This document shows, in pieces, positions 56,707 to 64,000 of a DNA stretch of 64,000 nt. The position numbers and the translations under genes were made by a program. The stretch spans positions 166,337 to 230,336 of the forward strand of contig JBEKEK010000003.1 in assembly GCA_050013875.1 (NCBI GenBank). The letters run 5' to 3'. Positions within the stretch are counted from its first letter, which is position 1, and each line of letters begins with the position of its first letter. This DNA is from Trebonia sp050013875 (GTDB lineage: Bacteria; Actinomycetota; Actinomycetes; Streptosporangiales; Streptosporangiaceae). The notes under the pieces were generated by a model. The model did not search any database, was not told the DNA's origin, and saw nothing but the letters and a program-made list of their open reading frames with translations.

Positions 56707-58197
56707 GGAGCCGGCGGAGCATCTTGCCGGACGGCGTCCGCGGCAACTCGGCCTCGAAGGAAACCGACCGGGGCGCCTTGTAGGGCGCGATCCGTGACCG
56801 GCAGAAGTCCATCAGCTCGGTCGCCAGCTCGGGAGTCCCGGCCCCGGGGACGGCGGGCTGCACGACCGCGTGCACCCGCTGTCCCATCTCCTCGTCGGGG
56901 ATTCCGAACACGACGATGTCGGCGACGGCCCGGTGCAGGGCGAGCGCGTCCTCGATCTCGCGCGGGTAGATGTTCACCCCGCCGGAGAGGATCAAGTCGG
57001 TACGCCGGTCGGCGAGGTACAGGTAGCCCTCCGGGTCAAGCTGGCCCAGGTCGCCGAGCGTGCTCCAGCCCTTGTCGTTGTACGCGCCGTCGGTCTTCTC
57101 GGGGTCGTTGTGATAGCTGAAGCGCCTGGTCCCGCTGAACCAGACGGTGCCGATCTGGCCGGCTGGCAGCTCGTCGCCGTCATCGGAGCAGATGTGCACC
57201 CGGCCGACGATCGGCTTGCCGACCGAGCCCTTATGGCGCAGCCACGTCGGGCTGTCGATCACGCAGAACCCGTTGCCCTCACTGCCCGCGTAGAACTCGG
57301 TCAGGATCGGCCCCAGCCAGGCGATCATCCGCTCCTTGACCTCCACCGAGATCGGCGCGGCGGCGGTCACGACCAGCTCCAGGCTGGCAACGTCGAACGC
57401 GGACCGCTCCGCCTCGGGGAGCTTCAGCATCCGGACGAACATCGTCGGTACGAAATTGCCGTGCGTGACCTGATACCGCTCGATCAGGGCGAGCGCCCGG
57501 GCCGCGTCGAACCGTTCCATCACCACGACGGTGCCGCCGTTGCGGATCGTCCCGAGTGACCAGCCGATCGGTGCCCCGTGGTAGAGCGGCCCTGGGCAAA
57601 GGTAGACCGTGGCGGGCGAGAACCCGAAGACGTTCTTCATCGTGTGGTCGATGTTCAGCCCGGTCCCGAACGGCTGGCCGGTCAACTCGGGCAAGATGCC
57701 CTTGGGCCGGCCGGTGGTCCCGGACGAATACAGCATGTAGTAGCCCTCAAGCTCGTCGGGCACCGGGGTAGCCGGCATCGGGCCGATCGCGTCCGATAGC
57801 GACTCCACCCCGGGGACCGGCGAGCCGACAGTCAGCCTGCCCGCCAGCGCCGACATCGCCGACGCGGCCGCCACCTCCTCGAGGCCGCTGGAGGAAACAA
57901 GCAGGCGCGCCCCGCAGTCGGCCACGATATAGGCGGCCTCGTCACCCGCCAGGTGCCAGTTCACCGGGGTATAGAAAAGCCCGGACCGCTGGGCCGCCCA
58001 TATGACAGGGAAAAACTCCAGCCTGTTCTCCATGAGGACGGCGATGTGATCCCCCGGGCGCAGGCCGCGGGCACGGAACAACTGCGCGACCTTGTTCGAC
58101 TGCCGGTCCAGTTCGGCGTAAGACAGGCTGGCACCGGAATCCGCCATGATGACCGCGGGCTTGTCGCCGTACTCGCGGGCCAACCGGGTCAGGTGCA

Positions 58198-59772
58198 TCA
58201 CGCTCCCCCGTACGCCAGCTGCTCGATCAGCCGGTGCTTCATCATCTTGCCGGCCACCGAGCGCGGCAGCGAGTCGACGAAGGTGACCGACTTGGGGCAC
58301 TTGTAGTGCGCGAGGCGCTCGCGGGTCCAGTCGATGATGTCGCGCTCCAGACCGGGGTCGCCCGGGTGGCCGTCGCGCAGCGTGACGACCGCCTTGACCG
58401 CCTCGCCGTACTCGTCGTCGGGCACTCCGATGACCGCGACGTCATCGACCGCCGGGTGCTGGATGAGCAGGTCCTCGATCTCCCGCGGGTAGATGTTGAC
58501 GCCGCCGGAGATGATCGTGTGGTCGGAGCGGCCGGTGATGAAGAGGTAACCGTCGGAATCGAGGTGGCCGATATCGCCCATCCGCGCCCAGCCCTTGCCG
58601 TTGTACATCGAGGCGGACTTCGCCGGGTCGCCGTGGTAAGAGAAACGGTTGGCCGGCCGGGTGAACCAGATGATGCCGTCCTGGCAGGCTGGCAGCTCGC
58701 GTCCCGACTCGTCGGTGATCGCCACCGAGCCCGGCACCACCCGGCCGACCGAGCCAGGGTGCTCGAGCCATTCCGCGGAGCTGATCGACACATGGCCGGC
58801 CGCCTCGGTCGCGGAGTAATACTCGTGGATGACCGGGCCGAACCAGTCAATCATCTGCCGCTTGACCTCGACCGGGCAGGGCGCCGCGCTGTGCGCGACG
58901 GCCCGCAGGCTGCTGACGTCATAGCGGCGGCGGACTTCCTCGGGCAGCCGCAGCAGCCTGATGAACATCGTGGGGACGAACTGGACATGAGTCACCCGGT
59001 ACTTCTCGATCGCCCGCAGCGTCTCTTCGGCGTCAAACTTCGGCAGCACGGCCACCGTCCCGCCGTGCCGATGGGCGGCCATCGCCGACACCAGCGGAGC
59101 GGCGTGGTAGAGCGGGCCGACCGTCAGGGACACGGTCCCACTGTCGAGTCCGTACCGGTTGACCCAGAGGATGTCCCCGCCTACGTCGCCGAACTGGCGC
59201 CCGGTGTCCACCTTGGCATGGACGATCCCTTTCGGCCTGCCGGTGGTCCCCGAGGAATACAGCATCGCCTGTCCCTCAAGCTCCGGGCCGGCCGGGGTGA
59301 TCCCGGCCTTCGCGACCGCCTCGGCGTAATCGTCGGCGCCCGGCCGGCCGGTGCCGATAAGCCGGTCGGTGCCGATGATGAGCCGCAGGGCCAGCCGCGG
59401 AAGGTCACCCGCGGCCTGCTCGGCCACGTCCGCCAGGTCAGCGGAGACGATGAGCGCCTTCGCGGCCGAATTCTCGAGCAGGTAGCGCACCTCACCCGGG
59501 GTGAGCTGCCAGCTGACGGCGGTGTAGACGTAGCCGCCGCGCCGGGCTGCCCACACGACCTCGAAGTACTCGGGTACGTTGGTCATGAAGATCGCGATGT
59601 GGTCTCCTGGACCGAGCCCGTGCGAACGGAACACGTTCGCCAGTCGCTTCGACCGGTCGACCATGGCCCGGTAGGAGATCCGCTGGCCCGTCGTCGGCAC
59701 GACGACGGCAGCGCTGTCGGGCGCGCGGTCGGCATGGTCGTCCGGCCGGAGCAAGGCGGGCTGATCCGTCAT
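58198..59772 (-). CDS. AMP-dependent acyl-CoA synthetase (FadD-like)
   Basis: A 524-residue paralog of the following ligase: 'AMLYSSGTTGRPKGIVHAKV', 'EYYSATEAAGHVSIS' (A5), 'FITGRSDHTIISGGVNIYPR' (A8) and 'LPRSVAGKMMKHRL' (A10). GGGAG lies 4 nt before the ATG. The promoter region, shared with the divergent TetR gene, has AT-rich sequence with TATAA-CTAGC-TTATA and TTTAGTAATACGATTCAACC. The pair of ligases may activate related acids or the two ends of one compound. Confidence 0.88.
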   Translation of the reverse strand: MTDQPALLRPDDHADRAPDSAAVVVPTTGQRISYRAMVDRSKRLANVFRSHGLGPGDHIAIFMTNVPEYFEVVWAARRGGYVYTAVSWQLTPGEVRYLLENSAAKALIVSADLADVAEQAAGDLPRLALRLIIGTDRLIGTGRPGADDYAEAVAKAGITPAGPELEGQAMLYSSGTTGRPKGIVHAKVDTGRQFGDVGGDILWVNRYGLDSGTVSLTVGPLYHAAPLVSAMAAHRHGGTVAVLPKFDAEETLRAIEKYRVTHVQFVPTMFIRLLRLPEEVRRRYDVSSLRAVAHSAAPCPVEVKRQMIDWFGPVIHEYYSATEAAGHVSISSAEWLEHPGSVGRVVPGSVAITDESGRELPACQDGIIWFTRPANRFSYHGDPAKSASMYNGKGWARMGDIGHLDSDGYLFITGRSDHTIISGGVNIYPREIEDLLIQHPAVDDVAVIGVPDDEYGEAVKAVVTLRDGHPGDPGLERDIIDWTRERLAHYKCPKSVTFVDSLPRSVAGKMMKHRLIEQLAYGGA

Positions 59773-59812
59773 CGAACTCCCTCGGGAAACTGGCCCTGCC
59801 GCCACAGCAGGC

Positions 59813-59855
59813 ACAATTATAACTAGCTTATAGAGTTTAGTAATACGATTCAACC
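59813..59855. promoter_or_regulatory. Divergent ligase/TetR operator-promoter region
   Basis: An AT island in GC-rich DNA holding the inverted repeat TATAA-N5-TTATA (59817-59831 region) and TTTAGTAATACGATTCAACC (59836-59855). The latter resembles sequences at 12191, 38017 and 41840. It is a natural place for the TetR protein to bind. Confidence 0.45.
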
Positions 59856-59913
59856 GCCGCCCGGCGCCACCAGGGACGCCGCCGGGGCGGCCGGCCGCCA
59901 ATAGGATTGGGCC

Positions 59914-60525
59914 ATGTCGTCATCTGGAGCCCCGGCGGCGCGTCCCGCGTCACGGGCGATCGCACGCGCGGCCGTGCAGGCCGAGCTGAGCCTGGCCGCC
60001 TACGAACTGGTCGTGGAGAACGGGTACGGGAACGTCACGGTCGACGACATGGCCGCGGCGGGCGGGGTTTCCCGCAGTACCTTCCTGCGTTATTTCCGCA
60101 CCAAGGACCAGGCGATCGCGGTCGCGCTGAAAGCGCACGCCGAACGGATGGCGGACGCGCTGCTTGCCCGCCCGCCCGGCGAGGACGACTGGCTGGCGCT
60201 GCGCCGCGCCATCGAGGCCTTCGTCGTGCCCATTTACCTGAAGCACCCGGCCGGGGCGCAGGCGCTGTCCCGGCTTTCGATGTTCACCCAGGCGCTCTCC
60301 GGTGCCCAGCTGGAGCGGCAGGACTGGCGCACGCCGCTGACCCGCGCGCTGGCCGAACGGCATGAGGTGACCGGGCCGGTCCCCATCAGCCTGGCGGTGA
60401 AGGTCGGCGCCGCGCTTGAGTGCATGGGCCTTGCCGTCTCGTACTGGGCGGCCGCGGACGGCGGGGTCGACCTGGTGGACCTGCTGCGGGAAGGCTTCGC
60501 CGCGCTCAGCGGCGACAGCACGTAG
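59914..60525 (+). CDS. TetR-family transcriptional regulator
   Basis: A 203-residue regulator: HTH at about 25-65 ('GNVTVDDMAAAGGVSRSTFL', 'RYFRTKDQAIAVAL'), then a helical ligand domain ending 'LVDLLREGFAALSGDST'. It lies divergent from the two-ligase operon and convergent with an aldehyde dehydrogenase gene, so it probably represses the ligases and responds to an acyl-CoA. The ATG is used although SD support is weak. Confidence 0.88.
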   Translation: MSSSGAPAARPASRAIARAAVQAELSLAAYELVVENGYGNVTVDDMAAAGGVSRSTFLRYFRTKDQAIAVALKAHAERMADALLARPPGEDDWLALRRAIEAFVVPIYLKHPAGAQALSRLSMFTQALSGAQLERQDWRTPLTRALAERHEVTGPVPISLAVKVGAALECMGLAVSYWAAADGGVDLVDLLREGFAALSGDST

Positions 60526-60542
60526 GCCCGGCCCCTCGCGCG

Positions 60543-60584
60543 GGCCTAGGCCGGCAGCCCGATGGCCTAGGCCGGCAGGCCGAT
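60543..60584. repeat. 21-bp tandem duplication over the aldehyde dehydrogenase stop
   Basis: GGCCTAGGCCGGCAGSCCGAT plus its copy (60543 and 60564). The native TAG (minus strand, 60567-60569) and a spare copy both lie in CCTAGG. The sequence is also self-complementary (GGCCTAGGCC). Confidence 0.88.
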
Positions 60585-62066
60585 GGCCTTGACCTCAAGG
60601 TATTCCTCGAAGCCGCTGTCGCCGTAGCGGCGGCCGAGGCCGCTCTGGCGCACGCCGCCGAGCGGGCTGGTGATGGCGAACGTGCCGCCGACGTTCGCGC
60701 CGACCGTGCCGGTATGGATCTTGAGCGCCACCGCCAGCGCGTGGTCGTCGTCGCCGCTCGACACCTGGCCGGCCAGACCGTAGATGGTGTCGTTGGCGAT
60801 CGCGATCGCCTCTTCCTCCGTGTCGTACGGGGTCACCGTGACGACCGGGCCGAAGGTTTCCTGCTGGCCGATCGCGCTGCGCGGGTCGACGTCGGACAGC
60901 AGCGTCGGCTCGATGTAGTACCCCGTCGGCAGGTGGGCCGGCCGGCCGCCGCCGGTGATCAGGGTGGCGCCGGCCGCGACGGCGCCCTCGATCAGGCCGA
61001 GTACCTTGGCCCGCTGCGCGGCGCTGATCGCGGGCCCTGAGTAGTTCTTCATGTCCCACGGGTCGCCGTAGGGGAAGTGCTCCATGGTCGCCCGCAGGAT
61101 GGCCAGTCCCCCGGCCATCCTGCCCCGCGGCAGCAGGATCCGGGTGGCGAGCGTGCACCCCTGGCCGGACATCGTGCACACGCCGCCGGCCGCGGACGGC
61201 AGCACCGTCGCCAGGTCGGCGTCGTCAAGCACGATGTGCGTGGACTTGCCGCCCAGTTCCATCACGGTCTTCTTCACGGTGGGCGCGGCCGCGGCGAGGA
61301 TCTTTCTTCCCACCGCGGTCGAGCCGGTGAAGGTGACCATGTCGACCCGCGGATCGGAGGTCAGGACCGCGGCCACGTCGTCGTCGTTGGACACCACCAC
61401 CTGGAAGATGCCGGGCGGGATGTCGGTCTCCTGCGCCGCGATGCGGCCGAGTTCGAGCCCGGCCCACGGGGTGAGCTGGGCCGGCTTGAGGATCACCGCG
61501 TTTCCCGCGAGCAGCGCGGGCACGCTCTCGGCGATGTTCAGGTAGAGCGGTGCGTTCCACGGGGTGATGGCGGCGACGACCCCAACCGGGACGTACTGCA
61601 GCTTCTGCCGGAACGTGCGGCCCAGGCCCGAGTGGATGCCACCGTCGCGCAGGAACGCGAAGTTGCGCGCGTAGTCCGGCCAGTAGCCGGCCTCCTCGAT
61701 CGGGAACGCGAGCTGGATGCCGTAGGTCATGGCGACCGGCGTGCCGATCTCGGTGACGAGGATGCGCCGCAGCCGCTGCTGCGCGCGGGCCAGGCCGTCG
61801 CGGAGCTGGGTCACGCAGTGCGCGCGAAACTCGACGTCATCCCGCCAGTTCCCGGCGTTGCGGTCGAAGGCCAGGCGCGCGGCGGCGATCGCCTGGCTGA
61901 AGTCGGCCGGGGTGCCGTCCGCGGCCACTCCGGCCACTTCCTCGGTGGCCGGATTGATCACGTCGAACGTGGCACCACCGGACGCGCCGACCAGGTCGCC
62001 GTCGATCAGCAGCCGCTCCTCGCCCGCCAGCACCCCAGTCCCGCCGTCAGCCTCAGTGGTGGTCAT
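60567..62066 (-). CDS. Aldehyde dehydrogenase (NAD(P)-dependent)
   Basis: A 499-residue ALDH: 'AAITPWNAPLYLNIAESVPA' (about 164-183), 'VTFTGSTAVGRKILAAAAPT' (cofactor), 'VMELGGKSTHIV' (general base Glu), 'CTMSGQGCTLATRILLPRGR' with the nucleophile Cys in GQGC, and 'ETFGPVVTVTPYD'. The length is standard (about 480-500). It would oxidise an aldehyde to the acid for the ligases nearby. GGGAG precedes the ATG by 5 nt. The upstream gap has TATAACTAGC, also found before the ligase pair. Confidence 0.92.
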   Translation of the reverse strand: MTTTEADGGTGVLAGEERLLIDGDLVGASGGATFDVINPATEEVAGVAADGTPADFSQAIAAARLAFDRNAGNWRDDVEFRAHCVTQLRDGLARAQQRLRRILVTEIGTPVAMTYGIQLAFPIEEAGYWPDYARNFAFLRDGGIHSGLGRTFRQKLQYVPVGVVAAITPWNAPLYLNIAESVPALLAGNAVILKPAQLTPWAGLELGRIAAQETDIPPGIFQVVVSNDDDVAAVLTSDPRVDMVTFTGSTAVGRKILAAAAPTVKKTVMELGGKSTHIVLDDADLATVLPSAAGGVCTMSGQGCTLATRILLPRGRMAGGLAILRATMEHFPYGDPWDMKNYSGPAISAAQRAKVLGLIEGAVAAGATLITGGGRPAHLPTGYYIEPTLLSDVDPRSAIGQQETFGPVVTVTPYDTEEEAIAIANDTIYGLAGQVSSGDDDHALAVALKIHTGTVGANVGGTFAITSPLGGVRQSGLGRRYGDSGFEEYLEVKAIGLPA

Positions 62067-62141
62067 GAACGCTCCCTCGCGCGCTAAGTGGATGAGCCGC
62101 GGCCGCCTGCTCGGTTCTATCCTCTTATATAACTACCTATT

Positions 62142-63137
62142 TTAGCTATAACTAGCCGCGGGCACTGACCGCCGGGCGCCGGCCGGGCACAGCGGCATCG
62201 CGGCGGGAGCGGGCGGAGCCACGGGACCGTTCTGGATGATCCTTTTGGTTTCCCGAGGGGATGTCGGTGGCTCAGGGACCCAGCGGGCCAGGCAGGCCAG
62301 GGCGAGGCTGGTGATCAGCACGGCGAGGCCGGCCCCGACCGCGCCCGCCACGCCGTTGCCCGGCGTCTCGCCGAGCAGCCCGAGGCCGATGGCCACGCTG
62401 GCCACCGGGGTAACCGCCGAGATGACCGGCAGCGTGATCAGCGGGCGGCCAGTCTGGTAGGCCGTCTGGGTCAGCAGCACGTTCCCCGCCCCGCAAACTA
62501 TCAGCGCGTAGACGGTCCACGAGGTCGCCACGGCGGCCGGTCCGTGGCTGGCCACATGGGAGAACGCCATCGTCACGACGGCCGAGCACGCGTCCCCGAG
62601 GCCCGCCGCCACCGCCAGCAGCATCGCGCGGCGGCGGCCGGCCGCGCGCAGGCCGGCCACCGCGACCGCCGCCGCGGCGGCGGCCGCCACCGCGGCGCCA
62701 AGCACCGCGGGCATCCCGGCGTAGTCGCGGGCCGGGCCGGCGCCAGGGCCGACGCCGTGGCCGACGGCGGACGACGCCGTCAGCAGCAGGAAGGACGCGA
62801 TGCCGGCGACCACGGTGAACGCCGCCGCCCACGCGGCCAGGCTCAGCCGCCGGCCTGACCACAGGCGCACGATCAGCACCGCGACGACCAGTTCAGTGGC
62901 CACCAGCATCTGCACGACGTCAAGCGGCCCCGACCGCAGCGCGACCGCATGCGCCGCGAATCCCGTCACCTGCACCGCGAACCCGAGCAGCCACAGCGGC
63001 TGCCTGGCCAGCAGTACCAGCAGGCGCGGGCGCCCGGCCGATGACCGCGGCGCCCTGGCCGCCTGCCGCTGCTCGACCGCGGCGCCCGTCCCGTACAGCG
63101 CGGCGGCCAGCAGTGCGCTGATAATCATCACGGTCAT
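62142..63137 (-). CDS. DMT/EamA-like integral membrane protein
   Basis: A 331-residue protein with about nine to ten predicted membrane spans, starting 'MTVMIISALLAAALYGTGAA'. Repeated 'VVQMLVATELVVAVLIVRLW' and 'LITLPVISAVTPVASVAIGL' elements fit the drug/metabolite transporter superfamily; the latter is like the 'P-V-x-A-x-x-x-x' region of EamA-type exporters. A hydrophilic Pro-rich tail of about 40 residues follows the last span. Substrate unknown. It is separate from both neighbours and shows no clear operon. Confidence 0.72.
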   Translation of the reverse strand: MTVMIISALLAAALYGTGAAVEQRQAARAPRSSAGRPRLLVLLARQPLWLLGFAVQVTGFAAHAVALRSGPLDVVQMLVATELVVAVLIVRLWSGRRLSLAAWAAAFTVVAGIASFLLLTASSAVGHGVGPGAGPARDYAGMPAVLGAAVAAAAAAAVAVAGLRAAGRRRAMLLAVAAGLGDACSAVVTMAFSHVASHGPAAVATSWTVYALIVCGAGNVLLTQTAYQTGRPLITLPVISAVTPVASVAIGLGLLGETPGNGVAGAVGAGLAVLITSLALACLARWVPEPPTSPRETKRIIQNGPVAPPAPAAMPLCPAGARRSVPAASYS

Positions 63138-63214
63138 GGCACCACGCTAGGAGCGCCGGGCCGCCCGGGCCATCAGGGAGACCCCCCATTCACGCCTGAG
63201 GTTTGCCTACCGGG

Positions 63215-64000
63215 TCAGCTGGCGGCCCTGGTCGGCTGCCGCTCGACCGCCAGCTTCTTGCTGGTGTCGAAGCCGGCCACCTTGGCCAGCGTCCCGCCGA
63301 GGATCGCGCGGCGGTCCTCGGCGGAGACGGTGGCGTCGAAGTTCTCGGCGATGGCCTCGTCGGTGCCGTTGAAGGTGCCCTCGGCGTGCGGGTAGTCGTT
63401 GCCCCAGACCACCGTGGACACCCCGGTGATATGCCGGGCCTGCACCGCCACCGGGTCGTCGGCGAACTGGATGTGGAACTGCCGCCGCACGTACTCGGTC
63501 GGCTTGAGCGGGTAGGGCCACTTCTCGTTGATGTTGAACAGGCGGCCCATGGCCGGCTGGTCGAAGGGCGACTTGCCCTCCTCCCAGAAGCCGAGCCACC
63601 AGTTCGGGTCCTGGCCGGTACCGCGGCGCCACGACTTGTCCATGAACGCCATGTACGACACCAGCCAGCTGGCGCCGAACTCGACCAGGGTGAACGTCAG
63701 GCCCGGGTGCCGCTCGGGCACCCCGCCGCCGATCAGGTCGGCCATGATCTTCGACGGGCTGGCGGCGGCGGTGTTGCCGCCGCCCATGGTGCGGCCGGCC
63801 ACCATGTCGTCGGTCAGCTGGCCCTTGCCCATGTTCATGGCCGTCATCATGCCCTTGACCGTGCTACCGGTCCTTGACGCGTCTTCCTTGACCCGCACCC
63901 CGCCGGTGGCGACGTGGATGAAGATCGGCAGGCCGAGTTCCTCGGCGACGTTCCACACCGGCTCGTAGTCGCGCGACCAGTACGGCACCGGGGGGATCTC
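63215..64000 (-). CDS. Amidohydrolase-2 family protein, partial (5' end beyond window)
   Basis: The C-terminal 261 or so codons of a TIM-barrel amidohydrolase of the ACMSD/amidohydro-rel family. 'LGLPIFIHVATGG' carries the conserved His, 'HPGLTFTLVEFGASWLVSYM' the barrel strand with Glu, and 'TGVSTVVWGNDYPHAEGTFN' the catalytic Asp (W-G-N/S-D-x-P-H). Such actinobacterial proteins are metal-dependent hydrolases or decarboxylases, often found in aromatic and steroid clusters. The start lies to the right of the window edge. Confidence 0.83.
   Translation of the reverse strand, partial: EIPPVPYWSRDYEPVWNVAEELGLPIFIHVATGGVRVKEDASRTGSTVKGMMTAMNMGKGQLTDDMVAGRTMGGGNTAAASPSKIMADLIGGGVPERHPGLTFTLVEFGASWLVSYMAFMDKSWRRGTGQDPNWWLGFWEEGKSPFDQPAMGRLFNINEKWPYPLKPTEYVRRQFHIQFADDPVAVQARHITGVSTVVWGNDYPHAEGTFNGTDEAIAENFDATVSAEDRRAILGGTLAKVAGFDTSKKLAVERQPTRAAS

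Overview
The window is high-GC DNA of an actinobacterium. Supporting signs are many GTG (and two TTG) starts, 4-nt ATGA/GTGA gene overlaps, several apparently leaderless promoters, F420-type LLM oxidoreductases, a DUF222/13E12-type HNH protein, and a crowd of FadD/FadE/EchA-like genes. I cannot name the genus. No rRNA, tRNA, CRISPR array or transposase was seen.

1-11 kb is a ring-cleavage cluster resembling steroid A/B-ring catabolism: KstD-like dehydrogenase, HsaA-like monooxygenase, HsaC-like extradiol dioxygenase, HsaD-like hydrolase, HsaE-HsaG-HsaF hydratase/dehydrogenase/aldolase, two cupin proteins, an NTF2-like protein and an IclR regulator. The kstD-like gene lies divergent from hsaE-hsaG-hsaF, the order I recall from mycobacteria. 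All five transcription units share a 19-bp palindrome (CGTYCC-N7-RGAAMR) placed exactly 6 nt upstream of the -35 hexamer. This looks like one activator regulon.

11-16 kb holds a GntR regulator and an acyl-CoA ligase / hot-dog dehydratase / acyl-CoA dehydrogenase operon.

16-32 kb is the least ordinary part and may be a metal or stress island. It holds two phosphoribosyltransferase-like genes of the kind described with tellurite-resistance (Ter) systems, a ChrB-N-like protein, and a biotin carboxylase that has lost its catalytic Gln/Glu. It also holds a secreted G1 (eqolisin) peptidase, two MntP-like exporters, a GDT1/UPF0016-like transporter and an NRAMP-related transporter with a changed metal site. 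An HtrA-like protein lacks its whole catalytic triad, a P-loop kinase sits between 102-bp direct repeats, and two paralogous surface proteins of unknown function complete the set. The exporters and the HtrA-like protein carry aspartate runs. The G1 peptidase and one surface protein share two conserved upstream elements.

32-44 kb is beta-oxidation: a six-gene operon (thiolase, isochorismatase-like, MDR oxidoreductase, enoyl-CoA hydratase, small unknown protein, acyl-CoA ligase). Then come a second hydratase, a beta-hydroxyacid dehydrogenase, a TIM-barrel isomerase, and a phosphotransferase/acyl-CoA dehydrogenase/SDR group resembling 4-hydroxyacyl-CoA catabolism. 44-46 kb is the HNH gene.

46-64 kb is more acyl-CoA metabolism: a seven-gene operon (three acyl-CoA dehydrogenases, two LLM oxidoreductases, SDR, SnoaL-like), an SDR, a GntR regulator, three acyl-CoA ligases, a TetR regulator, an aldehyde dehydrogenase, a DMT-type membrane protein and a partial amidohydrolase.

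A window-wide oddity is that about ten gene ends carry short tandem duplications (12-65 bp), often including the stop codon.
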